From Pseudomonas sp. H3(2019) (GTDB lineage: Bacteria; Pseudomonadota; Gammaproteobacteria; Pseudomonadales; Pseudomonadaceae), in assembly GCF_007713465.1 (NCBI RefSeq), contig NZ_VMSG01000003.1, positions 242,200-306,199 of the forward strand: a stretch of DNA of 64,000 nucleotides, read 5' to 3'. The translations under genes were made by a program, and so were the position numbers. This document shows positions 26,170-35,254 of the stretch, one piece after another (the first letter of the stretch is position 1; every line of letters begins with the position of its first letter). Below the pieces are notes generated by a model that ran no database searches, was not told the DNA's origin, and was given only the letters and a program-made list of their open reading frames with translations.

Positions 26170-28281
26170 ATGACCCGAACCAGACTTTCTCTGTTGATTC
26201 CGCTGCTTGGCACCTTCAGCGCCCAAACCTGGGCCGAGGAGACCGAGCAGCAACCCGGCACCCTGAACATGCAAGCCACCGTCGTCTCCGCGACTCGCAG
26301 CGAAGCGAGCATCGCCTCGATTCCAGGCTCGGTCCAGGTCATCGACGAACAGCAGGTCCGCGAGCAAAGCGGCGCGGGTCGCCGAGTCTCCGACATTCTC
26401 GGGCAATTGGTGCCCGGCCTTGCGCCGTCCAGCGGCGGGATGAGCAACTTCGGCCAGACCCTGCGCGGGCGCAACATGCTGGTGTTGATCGACGGCGTAT
26501 CGCAGAACGCCACGCGCGACAACTTCCGCCAGCTCAATAGCATCGCGCCGGCCAGCATCGAGCGCATCGAAGTGATTTCCGGCGCCAGCAGCATCTACGG
26601 TGCCGGCGCTTCAGGCGGCATCATCAACATCATCACCAAGCGCAACCAGGGCCAGGACATTGCCTACAGCAGCAAACTGGGCCTGACCAGCGGCAACAAC
26701 CTCAACAGCAAAGGCTTCGCCTACGAAGCTTTCCAGAGTGCGACCGGGCGCAAGGATGCGCTGGACTGGTACGTGTCCGCCGACCTGACCCAGCACAACG
26801 ATCAGTTCGATGGCAACGGCAAGCGCATCCCTCAGGACACCTCCCAGGGCAGCAACATGGACACCGAAACCTATGACCTGCAAGGTCGTTTCGGTTACGA
26901 GCTGGATGCCGATAAAAAACTCAGCCTGTCGCTGCAGGACTACAAGGACCAGCAGGACACGGACTTCACCAAAGACCCGAAAAACCTGCAGCAAGCCGTA
27001 GCGGTCAAAGGGCTGAAACTCGACGACCAGCCCTACACTCATAACCAGGCCGTCAACCTCAACTACACCGACAAGGACTTCTACGGTCAGGGCCTGCAGC
27101 TGGAAAGCTACTGGCGCCGAGCCGACGCGTTGTTCTTCCCGGACCTGTCACGGGGCAAGGCCGGGATCGCCGACAACAACAGCGTGCAGGATGTCTATGG
27201 CTTGCGCGCGGCGATCGACACGCCGTTGCCGGCCATCGGCAGCGCTACCGGCAATCTGGTCTGGGGCGCCGACTACGATCACGAGCGCTCGCGCCAGCGG
27301 GGTGACCAGTACACCCTCAAAGGGCTGACTTACACCAAGACCGGCACCACCTACGAGATGGGCCCGGATCTCGAAACCACCACCAAGGCACTGTTCGGGC
27401 AAATGTCCTGGGACGTTGGCGACTGGACCTTGCGTGGCGGTGTGCGTCGCGAGTGGATCGAAAGTGAGGTCGCCGACAGCATCGCCTACGGTCAGATCGT
27501 CCAGACCGGCGTCCGCGCCACCCTGCCCGGCGACACCCTCAAATATGACGCCACGCTGTACAACCTGGGCGCGGTCTATCACCTGAGTGAAAATCAGGAC
27601 ATCTTCGCCAATTACAGCCAGGGTTTTTCGCTGCCGGATATCCAGCGCTTCTTGCGTGATGTGAACAGCACCTTCGACATCCAGAGCCTCAACGCCCAGG
27701 CCATCAAGGTCGACAGCTACGAGCTGGGCTGGCGCGGTAACTGGGACCAGTGGCAGGCCGACGTCACCGTGTATGAAAACACCTCGGACGTGACCCAGTT
27801 CTACGATGCCAATGATCGTGTCCTGCGCCTGATCAACCAGAAGGAACGGGTGCGCGGCATCGAAAACAGCCTGACCTACCGGGCGACCGATCACTGGTCG
27901 GTGGGGGGAACTTATGCGTGGGCCAAGGGCGAGACCGAGCAGAACGGCAAATGGATCGACCTGCCGGCGACACGCATCTCACCGGCCAAGACCACGCTGT
28001 TCGTCGGCTACACCGAAGATGACTACACCCTGCGTTTGCAAGGCATGCGCCTGGCCAGTTACGACGCCGCCGCCAAGGACGACAACGGGCGTGACATCAA
28101 GGGCTATACGCTGGTGGACTTGCTGGGTTCCGTGCGATTGCCGGTCGGGCGTCTCGAAGGCGGGGTGTATAACCTGACCGACCGCACATACGTCAACCTG
28201 TTCGCCCAGGCCAACGCAAAAGCGCCGTACGCCAACGCCGAAGGCCGTACGTTGAGCATGAGCTACTCGATCGACTGGTAA
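26170..28281 (+). CDS. TonB-dependent siderophore receptor, IutA-like
   Basis: The 703-residue outer-membrane protein has a signal peptide (residues ~1-22, ending QTWAEE), a plug domain with VVSATRSEASIASIPGSVQV and EVISGASSIYGAGASGGIINI, and a long beta-barrel ending in Tyr-Ser-Ile-Asp-Trp, an aromatic terminus typical of such barrels. The plug and the ELGWRG and YTLVDLLGS regions resemble IutA, the aerobactin receptor, so a citrate-based siderophore is a likely ligand. An open frame continues upstream through the MFS gene but has no signal peptide, so I start at 26170. The start has only a weak AAAAGA-type site. Confidence 0.9.
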   Translation: MTRTRLSLLIPLLGTFSAQTWAEETEQQPGTLNMQATVVSATRSEASIASIPGSVQVIDEQQVREQSGAGRRVSDILGQLVPGLAPSSGGMSNFGQTLRGRNMLVLIDGVSQNATRDNFRQLNSIAPASIERIEVISGASSIYGAGASGGIINIITKRNQGQDIAYSSKLGLTSGNNLNSKGFAYEAFQSATGRKDALDWYVSADLTQHNDQFDGNGKRIPQDTSQGSNMDTETYDLQGRFGYELDADKKLSLSLQDYKDQQDTDFTKDPKNLQQAVAVKGLKLDDQPYTHNQAVNLNYTDKDFYGQGLQLESYWRRADALFFPDLSRGKAGIADNNSVQDVYGLRAAIDTPLPAIGSATGNLVWGADYDHERSRQRGDQYTLKGLTYTKTGTTYEMGPDLETTTKALFGQMSWDVGDWTLRGGVRREWIESEVADSIAYGQIVQTGVRATLPGDTLKYDATLYNLGAVYHLSENQDIFANYSQGFSLPDIQRFLRDVNSTFDIQSLNAQAIKVDSYELGWRGNWDQWQADVTVYENTSDVTQFYDANDRVLRLINQKERVRGIENSLTYRATDHWSVGGTYAWAKGETEQNGKWIDLPATRISPAKTTLFVGYTEDDYTLRLQGMRLASYDAAAKDDNGRDIKGYTLVDLLGSVRLPVGRLEGGVYNLTDRTYVNLFAQANAKAPYANAEGRTLSMSYSIDW

Positions 28282-28313
28282 AAAAAAGCAGGAGCTGGCT
28301 AGCCGGCTCCTGC
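28280..28313 (-). terminator. intrinsic terminator for the DUF2937 unit
   Basis: GCAGGAGC (28288-28295) pairs with GCTCCTGC (28306-28313), and the inner GGCTAGCC can pair too. On the minus strand the stem is followed by a run of eight T residues or so, a classic terminator for the gene ending at 28327. The same hairpin sits right after the receptor stop on the plus strand but lacks a U-run there. Confidence 0.88.
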
Positions 28314-28326
28314 ACTGTCGATGGTG

Positions 28327-28869
28327 TTACAAACCGCGCAAATCGCGCTCTTCGATCGGCCGGCTCTGGCGCAGACGCTTGCCACCCAACACCACCCAGT
28401 CGATCAGGCGGAACAGGCATTCCAGACCGAACGACAGCAACATCGCCCCGCTCAGCCCCCAGCCCATGGCTTCGGGCGTCAGCAGCAACTGGTAGCTGTA
28501 GCCATTCCAGGTTTCCTTGCGAATATCCGGGTCAGCCGCCAACACCACCTGCAAGACGCGGATGTACCACGGGCCTTGCATGGCCTGGAATTGCTTGTCC
28601 AGCGCCAATTGGCGAGTGAGCAAGGTGCTCAGGCTGTCGGCATCACTGCGAAACACCGGGTCGTCACTGGCACGGTAATGAGCGACCAGTGCTTGCAGGT
28701 CGCCCTTGAAGAACTGCTCGGCAGTGCCTTGAAAACCTCGCAAGCCGGTCTGCGCTTCGATCAGGTGCGCCTCGACCCGCTTGGCGTAATCGTTGATGAA
28801 ACCCGGTACCTGCACACCCACCAACAGGCCGATCGCAAACAACACCAGCCGCAAATAACTGAGCAACAT
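28327..28869 (-). CDS. DUF2937 membrane protein
   Basis: The 180-residue protein has an N-terminal membrane helix (LRLVLFAIGLLVGVQ), a polar, helical middle part of about 110 residues and a second membrane helix near residues 142-160. This fits DUF2937, whose function is unknown. The ATG at 28869 has AAGGAA upstream. It starts 13 bases after the amidotransferase gene, so the two are likely co-transcribed and closed by the terminator that follows. Confidence 0.75.
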   Translation of the reverse strand: MLLSYLRLVLFAIGLLVGVQVPGFINDYAKRVEAHLIEAQTGLRGFQGTAEQFFKGDLQALVAHYRASDDPVFRSDADSLSTLLTRQLALDKQFQAMQGPWYIRVLQVVLAADPDIRKETWNGYSYQLLLTPEAMGWGLSGAMLLSFGLECLFRLIDWVVLGGKRLRQSRPIEERDLRGL

Positions 28870-28882
28870 AGAAAGGTGTTCC

Positions 28883-29659
28883 TTATTCGGTCTTGCCCTG
28901 GCTGACGCATTCACCGCGTCGCCACAGGCTCCATTGACCCGGTTCGTAACGGGTCCAGGTTTCGTTTTCGGTCAGGGGTTCGGTAGCAATGACCGTCACC
29001 ACATCGTTGGGTGTGGTTTCGGCCTGGAAGTCGACGATGACGTCTGCATCCTTCAAGCGTGCCGGACCAAACGGCGCACGTCGGGTGATCTGTGCCAATT
29101 TGCTCGAGCAATAACAGAACAGCCAGTCGCCGTCGCTCAACAGGCAGTTGAACACGCCTTTGCTACGGTATTCGGCACACGCCGCCACCAGGCTCGGTAG
29201 CAACTGCTCGACTTCAACCGGCTCCGGGAAGGCTTCACGCACGCGGTTGAGTACATCGCAGAACGCCGCTTCACTGTCGGTGTCGCCTATCGGCCGGTAA
29301 AAGCTGGCGGTTGGCTGGAAGTCGGTGAGTTGGCCGTTATGTGCGAAACACCAGTTGCGTCCCCACAATTCACGCACGAACGGGTGAGTGTTGGACAGGC
29401 AGACCTTGCCGACGTTGGCCTGGCGGATATGCCCGATCACCACTTCGCTCTTGATCGGATAGCGCTGCACCAGCAGCGCGACTTCGGAATCACAACTCGC
29501 CGCCGGGTCCTGAAACAAGCGCAGGCCGCGGCCTTCATAGAACCCGATACCCCAACCGTCCCGATGCGGGCCGGTTCGACCGCCTCGCTGCATCAGCCCG
29601 GTGAAGCTGAACACGATATCGGTCGGTACATTGGCGCTCATGCCCAATAATTCACACAT
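28883..29659 (-). CDS. class II glutamine amidotransferase (YafJ-like)
   Basis: The 258-residue protein starts MCELLGMSAN, so Cys2 becomes the N-terminal nucleophile after loss of Met, as in Ntn glutamine amidotransferases. The supporting GxxGPHRDGWGIGFY, ANVGKVCLSNTHPF and WCFAHNGQL motifs position glutamine. No synthetase domain is present, so the ammonia acceptor is unknown; E. coli YafJ and the ergothioneine enzyme EgtC have the same architecture. It is followed directly by the DUF2937 gene. Confidence 0.88.
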   Translation of the reverse strand: MCELLGMSANVPTDIVFSFTGLMQRGGRTGPHRDGWGIGFYEGRGLRLFQDPAASCDSEVALLVQRYPIKSEVVIGHIRQANVGKVCLSNTHPFVRELWGRNWCFAHNGQLTDFQPTASFYRPIGDTDSEAAFCDVLNRVREAFPEPVEVEQLLPSLVAACAEYRSKGVFNCLLSDGDWLFCYCSSKLAQITRRAPFGPARLKDADVIVDFQAETTPNDVVTVIATEPLTENETWTRYEPGQWSLWRRGECVSQGKTE

Positions 29660-29691
29660 GCCTGGACTCTCGCTTCAATGCCGGGGCAACG

Positions 29692-30180
29692 TCAAAGACG
29701 GGGTTCAACTCGCGAACGCTGGGGGTTGCTCGGAACCGGTGGACGACCATAACGATCGTCACCAGCACCGCCAAAGGGCTGGTCATCATCTGGATCGGCA
29801 GCCTTGGCAGCGGCTTTCGCGGCGGCTTCCCGTTCCTTGCGAGCATTGGCGGCGCGCTCGATGGGAAAGCGGATCAACGCGAAGATCAGGTAAATGCCGA
29901 AGGCGATCATGCTGTACATGACCAGGTCGGAAATCGCGCGCCAGATGTTGTTACCGACTTTGAACAGCAGGTCCAGGGCAGTAATGGCGATGGCCGGGGC
30001 GAATTTTTCCTTCACCGGGTCGATAATGGTCGGGCTGAACAACAGCACGACCACGAGCAGACGCAGTGGCTCGCGCAACCAGCGCCACATCCAGCGGGTC
30101 AGCCGCATCCACACCAACAGGCAGCCTAAAGCGGCAAAGGCGTAAAGGCCCCAAGCGATCAGATAGTCGTTCTCGGTCAT
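29692..30180 (-). CDS. hypothetical inner-membrane protein
   Basis: I do not recognise a named family. The 162-residue protein has about four hydrophobic stretches (WGLYAFAALGCLLVW, LRLLVVVLLFSPTII, a weaker one and YSMIAFGIYLIFALI), then a charged alanine/lysine-rich segment and a proline-rich tail, likely cytoplasmic. I start at 30180 (MTENDYLIAWG); an ATG nine bases upstream is equally possible, and neither has a clear ribosome binding site. It lies 32 bases upstream of the amidotransferase gene on the same strand. Confidence 0.7.
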   Translation of the reverse strand: MTENDYLIAWGLYAFAALGCLLVWMRLTRWMWRWLREPLRLLVVVLLFSPTIIDPVKEKFAPAIAITALDLLFKVGNNIWRAISDLVMYSMIAFGIYLIFALIRFPIERAANARKEREAAAKAAAKAADPDDDQPFGGAGDDRYGRPPVPSNPQRSRVEPRL

Positions 30181-30289
30181 GGTGTCCATGGCAAGGCAGG
30201 CAAAGAGGCGCTTATGATAACGGCTTTTCACCGATCAGGCTGCCCCGCTGTCTGTGAAGCCATTTTTACATTACGCCCGAGAGTCCTTC

Positions 30290-32344
30290 ATGCCCCTATC
30301 CGCCCACGTTTGCAGCGCCCCGATTGCCCACAAGGCCGACGGCGATGACCCGTACGCCTGGCTGCAGGAGCGCGACAGCGCACAGGTGCTCGACTACCTC
30401 AAGGCTGAAAACAGCTATCAGGAAGCACAACTGGCCGACCAGGCCGAGCTGCGGGAAACCCTGTTCAACGAAATAAAAAGCCGGATTCTCGAAACCGACC
30501 TGTCGCTGCCGTCCCCGTGGGGGCCTTACCTGTATTACACCCGCACCGTCGCCGGTGACGAATATGCCCGGCATTACCGCTGCCCGCGTCCGGCCGACGA
30601 CAGCCTGCTGGTCGACGAAAGCCAGGAACAGCTGCTGCTCGACCCCAATGTGCTGGCCAATGGCGGTTTTTTCTCGCTGGGTGCCTTCAGCATCAGTCCG
30701 GACCACCAGCGCCTGGCCTACAGCCTCGATACCAGCGGTGAAGAGATTTACACGCTGTTCGTCAAGGAGCTGTCCAACGGCAAGGTCAGCGAACTGGCGT
30801 TCGAGAATTGCGACGGCAGCATGACCTGGGCCAACGACAGCCTGACGCTGTTTTTCGGCGAACTGGATGACACCCATCGCCCGCACAAGCTGTTTCGTTA
30901 TCGTCTCGACGGGACCGCCGCCGAAGAAGTCTTCTTTGAGCCGGACGGGCGGTTTTTCCTGCACTGCTATCGCTCCAGCTCCGAACGCCAGTTGCTGCTG
31001 TCGCTGGGCAGTAAAACCACCAGCGAAGTCTGGGTGCTCGATGCGTCGCAGCCACAGCAGGCCTTCACCTGCCTGGCACCACGGGTTGAAGATCACGAGT
31101 ACGACGTCGACCACGGCAAGCTCGACGACCAATGGACCTGGCTGATTCGCAGCAACCGCGACGGCATCAACTTCGCCCTGTATCAGGCCGCCGACACAGG
31201 GATCGCGCCAACCGAAAGCGACTGGCAAAACCTGATCCCTCACAGCGACACGGTGATGCTTGACGGCATGAGCCTGAATGCTTCGGCCATGACCCTGAGC
31301 CTGCGCGAAGGCGGTTTGCCGATCATCGAGGTTCACCCGCAAGGCCTGCCCGCTTACCGCGTGCAACTGCCGGACGCGGCCTACAGCCTGCATGTGCAAA
31401 ACAGCCTGGAATTTGCCAGCGACAAGATCCGTCTGCGCTATGAGGCGTTGAATCGCCCGGCGCAGATTCGCCAGCTCACCCTCGCCAGCGGCGAACAGAA
31501 AGTCCTCAAGGAAACCCAGGTGCTTGGCCCCTTCGACGCCGATGCCTACGTCAGTCAGCGCCTGTGGGCGACCGCACCCGATGGCACACAGGTGCCGATC
31601 AGCCTGGTGGTCAAACGTGAAATGCTCGGCAAACCGACGCCGCTTTACCTCTATGGCTACGGCGCCTACGGCGAAAGCCTCGACCCGTGGTTCTCCCATG
31701 CGCGCCTGAGCCTGCTCGATCGCGGCATGGCCTTCGCCATCGCCCACGTGCGCGGTGGTGGTGAACTGGGCGAAGCCTGGTATCGCGCCGGCAAGCAGGA
31801 ACACAAGCAGAACACCTTCAACGACTTCATCGCCTGCGCCGAACACCTGATCGCCAACGGCCACACCACCGCCAAACAACTGGCCATCAGCGGCGGCAGT
31901 GCCGGCGGATTGCTGATCGGTGCGGTGCTCAACCAACGGCCGGAACTGTTCGCGGCGGCGATTGCCGAGGTGCCGTTCGTCGATGTGCTCAACACCATGC
32001 TCGACCCGGACCTGCCGCTGACCGTCACCGAATACGACGAGTGGGGCAATCCGGAAGAGCCGGCAGTTTATGATCGGATCAAGGCGTACGCGCCGTACGA
32101 GAACGTCAGCGCTCACGCCTATCCGGCAACCCTGGTGATCGCCGGCTACAACGACAGTCGCGTGCAGTATTGGGAAGCCGCCAAGTGGGTGGCCAAGTTG
32201 CGGGCGAGCAAATCCGACAACAATCTGCTGCTGCTCAAGACCGAACTGGGTGCCGGTCATGGCGGGATGAGCGGGCGTTATCAGGGATTACGTGACGTAG
32301 CCCTCGAATACGCATTTGTTTTCAAGGTATTGGGTATCGTCTGA
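30290..32344 (+). CDS. S9 family peptidase, oligopeptidase B-like
   Basis: This 684-residue serine peptidase has the N-terminal beta-propeller and C-terminal alpha/beta hydrolase of the prolyl oligopeptidase family. The triad is Ser537 (GGSAGG), Asp622 (YNDSRVQYWE) and His657 (GAGHGG). The DPDLPLTVTEYDEWGNP segment is typical of oligopeptidase B, which cuts short peptides after Arg or Lys. No signal peptide is seen, so it is cytosolic. I prefer the ATG at 30290; 36 bases of open frame upstream look non-coding. A hairpin lies just after the stop. Confidence 0.9.
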   Translation: MPLSAHVCSAPIAHKADGDDPYAWLQERDSAQVLDYLKAENSYQEAQLADQAELRETLFNEIKSRILETDLSLPSPWGPYLYYTRTVAGDEYARHYRCPRPADDSLLVDESQEQLLLDPNVLANGGFFSLGAFSISPDHQRLAYSLDTSGEEIYTLFVKELSNGKVSELAFENCDGSMTWANDSLTLFFGELDDTHRPHKLFRYRLDGTAAEEVFFEPDGRFFLHCYRSSSERQLLLSLGSKTTSEVWVLDASQPQQAFTCLAPRVEDHEYDVDHGKLDDQWTWLIRSNRDGINFALYQAADTGIAPTESDWQNLIPHSDTVMLDGMSLNASAMTLSLREGGLPIIEVHPQGLPAYRVQLPDAAYSLHVQNSLEFASDKIRLRYEALNRPAQIRQLTLASGEQKVLKETQVLGPFDADAYVSQRLWATAPDGTQVPISLVVKREMLGKPTPLYLYGYGAYGESLDPWFSHARLSLLDRGMAFAIAHVRGGGELGEAWYRAGKQEHKQNTFNDFIACAEHLIANGHTTAKQLAISGGSAGGLLIGAVLNQRPELFAAAIAEVPFVDVLNTMLDPDLPLTVTEYDEWGNPEEPAVYDRIKAYAPYENVSAHAYPATLVIAGYNDSRVQYWEAAKWVAKLRASKSDNNLLLLKTELGAGHGGMSGRYQGLRDVALEYAFVFKVLGIV

Positions 32345-32358
32345 GGAACTCTGCCTGC

Positions 32359-32382
32359 CGGCCCGGTCTTAACACTGGGCCG
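32359..32382 (+). terminator. hairpin after the S9 peptidase gene
   Basis: CGGCCC (32359-32364) and GGGCCG (32377-32382) pair over a 12-base interval that can itself partly pair. No U-run follows, so it is only a possible transcript end. Confidence 0.35.
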
Positions 32383-32430
32383 CTGGCCTGCATGCCCTAA
32401 TGTAAAGCACAAGAAAAAGACTGTGATGAC

Positions 32431-32904
32431 ATGTCAGAACCGACCCTGTTGAACAAAGAAATTCGCGACTGGCTGATGGACTGTGGCCTGTTCGATCAGC
32501 TGCAACTGGCCGATTTCACGGCGGCTGCCGGCTACTTCAGCATCAGCACCATCGCCGAGGGCCAGGAGATCTTCCACGAAGGTGATGCCGGCAGCTTCAT
32601 GTGCATCATTCACTCGGGTCAGGTGGCGGTGCAAAAAACCAATAGCGACGGCAAGCCGGTGACGATTGCAACGCTGCGCAGCGGTCGGGCATTTGGCGAA
32701 ATGGCCGTCCTCGACGGCGAGCGGCGTTCGGCCAGTTGCGTGGCGGCAAGCAATTGCCAACTGCTCAACCTGGGCAAGGACTCGCTGGAAAAGATGCTCA
32801 ACGACGCACCGAAAATTGCCGCGAAAATCATCCGCGCCATCGCCGTGTCGCTGTCCAAACGCCTGCGCATGGCCGACGGCCAATTGCTCTCGCAACAGAT
32901 TTAA
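32431..32904 (+). CDS. cyclic nucleotide-binding domain protein
   Basis: The 157-residue protein is a single cNMP-binding (Crp N-terminal-like) beta-roll. The phosphate-binding cassette is visible as GRAFGEMAVLDGERRSASCVA, with the expected Glu and Arg residues. There is no DNA-binding helix-turn-helix, so it is not a transcription factor by itself and may regulate a partner. Its TAA overlaps the stop of the convergent small exported-protein gene. Confidence 0.85.
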   Translation: MSEPTLLNKEIRDWLMDCGLFDQLQLADFTAAAGYFSISTIAEGQEIFHEGDAGSFMCIIHSGQVAVQKTNSDGKPVTIATLRSGRAFGEMAVLDGERRSASCVAASNCQLLNLGKDSLEKMLNDAPKIAAKIIRAIAVSLSKRLRMADGQLLSQQI

Positions 32905-33191
32905 CCGCCGGGGGATTTGTTTTTTTGCTGAATCTGCTCAAGCCCCGGCAAGGTCTGGTCCTTGGGCGGGTTAGGCATTTCGATCGGTGGCAACAACGGT
33001 TCACCACCGCTACCGCTGCCGACCTTGGGCACCGTGGTCGGGGTAATCTGCGGGTATGGCGTGGGGGTTGCGGTGCCGGGTGAACCGGGGGCCGCTGACG
33101 GTGTAACAGGGACCGCTTGCAACTCTTGCGCCTGCGCTGCACTTATCGAGAGCGCGGCCAATACAATGACCGTTAGAATGGTGCACTTCAT
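32901..33191 (-). CDS. small exported proline-rich protein, 96 residues
   Basis: A GGAG ribosome binding site six bases before the ATG at 33191 supports this start. Residues 1-21 form a signal peptide (MKCTILTVIVLAALSISAAQA). The mature part is rich in Pro, Thr, Ser and Gly with no catalytic motif, and is likely unstructured in the periplasm. Function is unknown. It converges with the cNMP-binding gene, sharing bases of both stop codons. Confidence 0.7.
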   Translation of the reverse strand: MKCTILTVIVLAALSISAAQAQELQAVPVTPSAAPGSPGTATPTPYPQITPTTVPKVGSGSGGEPLLPPIEMPNPPKDQTLPGLEQIQQKNKSPGG

Positions 33192-33308
33192 CAATGGCTC
33201 CGTTGCCCTTGCTTGTGACCTTAAGGCTACTCCCAACCGCGCAAGATTGCCCTTCTCAATGCCGGTTTCTCCTCCCTGATACCAGTTTCCCTCCTTAAAG
33301 AGAGCCCC

Positions 33309-33995
33309 ATGAAACGTTTCGTTCTGCTCGACACCACCCCGATCCCCGAAAACGGCGGTGCCCTGTGCCTGTTCGAGTACGGCGAAGATTTCGTCATCAA
33401 GATCCAGGGCGGTGACGGCGGACAATTGATGAACACCCGCATGCACGGCTCCGAAGACGCCTTGGCCGAGATTCCTTGCCGCAAGGTCGCCGGCCGGCCG
33501 AATTCACGGGTGCTGATCGGAGGCCTCGGCATGGGGTTCACCCTCGCTTCGGCGCTCAAGCACCTGGGCAAGGCCGCTGAAGTGGTGGTCGCCGAACTGG
33601 TGCCAGGGGTGGTCGAGTGGAACCGTGGGCCGCTGGGCGAAAAGTCCGGGCGACCGCTGCTCGACCCGCGCACGGTGATCCGCATGGAAGACGTGGCCAA
33701 GGTCCTGCAGGCCGAGCCGCAAGGTTTCGACGCGATCATGCTCGACGTCGACAACGGCCCCGAAGGCCTGACCCAGAAAGCCAACAGCTGGCTGTACTCG
33801 GCCGGCGGCCTGAGCGCCTGCGCCAAGGCCCTGCGCCCCAAAGGCGTGCTCGCGGTATGGTCGGCCAGCGCTGACCGGCAGTTTTCCGACAAATTGAAAA
33901 AAGCCGGCTTCAAAGCCGAAGAAGTGCAAGTCTTCGCCCACGGCAACAAAGGCACCCGGCACACGATCTGGATTGCCGAGAAGCTCAAGAGCTGA
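33309..33995 (+). CDS. spermidine synthase-like protein
   Basis: The 228-residue protein has the Rossmann core of spermidine synthase-like enzymes, with VLIGGLGMGFTLASAL as the glycine-rich nucleotide loop and VVVAELVPGVVEWN next. The FDAIMLDVDNGPEG segment corresponds to the catalytic Asp region. It lacks the full N-terminal beta-domain of SpeE, so aminopropyl transfer is uncertain and it may be a different S-adenosylmethionine enzyme. It stands alone, with an AGAGAG site upstream. Confidence 0.75.
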   Translation: MKRFVLLDTTPIPENGGALCLFEYGEDFVIKIQGGDGGQLMNTRMHGSEDALAEIPCRKVAGRPNSRVLIGGLGMGFTLASALKHLGKAAEVVVAELVPGVVEWNRGPLGEKSGRPLLDPRTVIRMEDVAKVLQAEPQGFDAIMLDVDNGPEGLTQKANSWLYSAGGLSACAKALRPKGVLAVWSASADRQFSDKLKKAGFKAEEVQVFAHGNKGTRHTIWIAEKLKS

Positions 33996-34044
33996 GCTAA
34001 ACTTGCCTCATAACCGTCATTAGTCTTTTTACAAAGGTGAACCC

Positions 34045-34419
34045 ATGAGTTCGTCAACGCCTCCCTCCAACACGGCCAAACTGGACCGCATCCTCGCCGA
34101 CGCCCAGCGCGACCGTGAAATGGGTTACCGCGACAAGGCCCTGAAGATGTACCCGCACGTTTGCGGGCGCTGCGCCCGTGAGTTCTCCGGCAAACGCCTG
34201 AGCGAGCTGACCGTGCACCACCGCGATCACAACCACGACAACAACCCGCAAGACGGCTCCAACTGGGAGCTGCTGTGCCTGTACTGCCACGACAACGAAC
34301 ACTCGCGCTACACCGACCAGCAGTACTTCGGCGACGGCTCGCTGAGCACGCCGAAAATCGCCAAGGCGACGCATAACCCGTTTGCCGCGTTGGCCGGGTT
34401 GATGAAAAAAGACGACTGA
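34045..34419 (+). CDS. YajD-family HNH nuclease
   Basis: The 124-residue protein has a zinc-type HNH motif. CGRCAREF provides the first Cys pair, LTVHHRDHNHDNNPQDGSNW the His/Asn metal site, and LLCLYCHDNEH the second pair and final His. It matches the small YajD family, whose cellular role is not established. AAGGTG precedes the ATG. It is not close to restriction or phage genes. Confidence 0.87.
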   Translation: MSSSTPPSNTAKLDRILADAQRDREMGYRDKALKMYPHVCGRCAREFSGKRLSELTVHHRDHNHDNNPQDGSNWELLCLYCHDNEHSRYTDQQYFGDGSLSTPKIAKATHNPFAALAGLMKKDD

Positions 34420-34543
34420 CGTGCAATATCCCGAACGTCATAGGAGCTTTTGAAACTCGGTACCTGCCGCAAGCTGCTTGTATTCAACATGAAACTTTCA
34501 TCAGAAAGTCTGGCAACTTTTATTGGCAAAATTGGACACCCGG

Positions 34544-34560
34544 TAATGATCTTTTCATTA
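34544..34560. promoter_or_regulatory. inverted repeat just before the response regulator gene
   Basis: TAATGA (34544-34549) and TCATTA (34555-34560) are perfect reverse complements five bases apart, ending ten bases before the response regulator ATG. It could be a binding site for self-control, but no second copy was found before the RND gene. Confidence 0.3.
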
Positions 34561-34570
34561 GGTAACCGAA

Positions 34571-35254
34571 ATGTCCCGTATTTTGACGATAGAAGACGAT
34601 GCCGTGACGGCCAGGGAAATTGCAACCGAGTTGCAAAGCCACGGATTTGAAGTGGATTGGGTGGACAATGGCCGTGAAGGCCTGGTGAGTGCCGTCAGTG
34701 GCAATTACGACCTGATCACGCTCGACCGCATGCTCCCCGAGCTTGATGGCCTGGCCATTGTCACCACGCTGCGAGCCATCGGCGTGGCGACGCCGATTCT
34801 GATGATCAGTGCCCTCTCCGATATTGACGAACGCGTACGCGGCTTGCGCGCAGGTGGCGACGATTACCTGTCCAAGCCGTTCGCCACCGATGAGATGGCA
34901 GCGCGTGTCGAAGTGCTGCTACGGCGTAAAAGCCCGGTCGGAAAGTTCGAAACCACCCTCAAAGTCGCCGACCTGGAGCTCAATCTGATCAGCCACGAAG
35001 CCAATCGTGCCGGTCAGCCGCTGAGTCTGCTGCCTACCGAGTACAAACTGCTGGAATTCATGATGCGCAATCCGGGACAAGTTCTCTCGCGGATGATGAT
35101 TTTCGAAGAAGTATGGGGTTATCACTTCGACCCGGGAACCAACCTGATCGACGTGCATATCGGGCGCCTGCGCAAGAAGATCGATCCTCCCGGCCTGACT
35201 CCCTTGATCCGGACGATGCGAGGCTCGGGCTATGTCATTGCTGACCCCCTCTAA
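34571..35254 (+). CDS. OmpR-family response regulator
   Basis: The 227-residue regulator has a receiver domain (acidic pocket Asp9/Asp10, phosphorylation site Asp52, Lys102 in LSKPF) and a C-terminal winged helix (LLPTEYKLLEFMMRNPGQVLSR and the GYHFDPGTNLIDVHIGRLRKKI recognition part). It overlaps the sensor kinase gene by 23 bases. The closest transport target is the RND operon starting 2.5 kb downstream, which makes control of that pump the likely job. Confidence 0.93.
   Translation: MSRILTIEDDAVTAREIATELQSHGFEVDWVDNGREGLVSAVSGNYDLITLDRMLPELDGLAIVTTLRAIGVATPILMISALSDIDERVRGLRAGGDDYLSKPFATDEMAARVEVLLRRKSPVGKFETTLKVADLELNLISHEANRAGQPLSLLPTEYKLLEFMMRNPGQVLSRMMIFEEVWGYHFDPGTNLIDVHIGRLRKKIDPPGLTPLIRTMRGSGYVIADPL

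Noticed and set aside
30296..32260. Minus-strand open frame of about 654 codons antisense to the S9 peptidase
   Set aside because: The plus strand carries an intact catalytic triad and family structure; the antisense product has no recognisable features.
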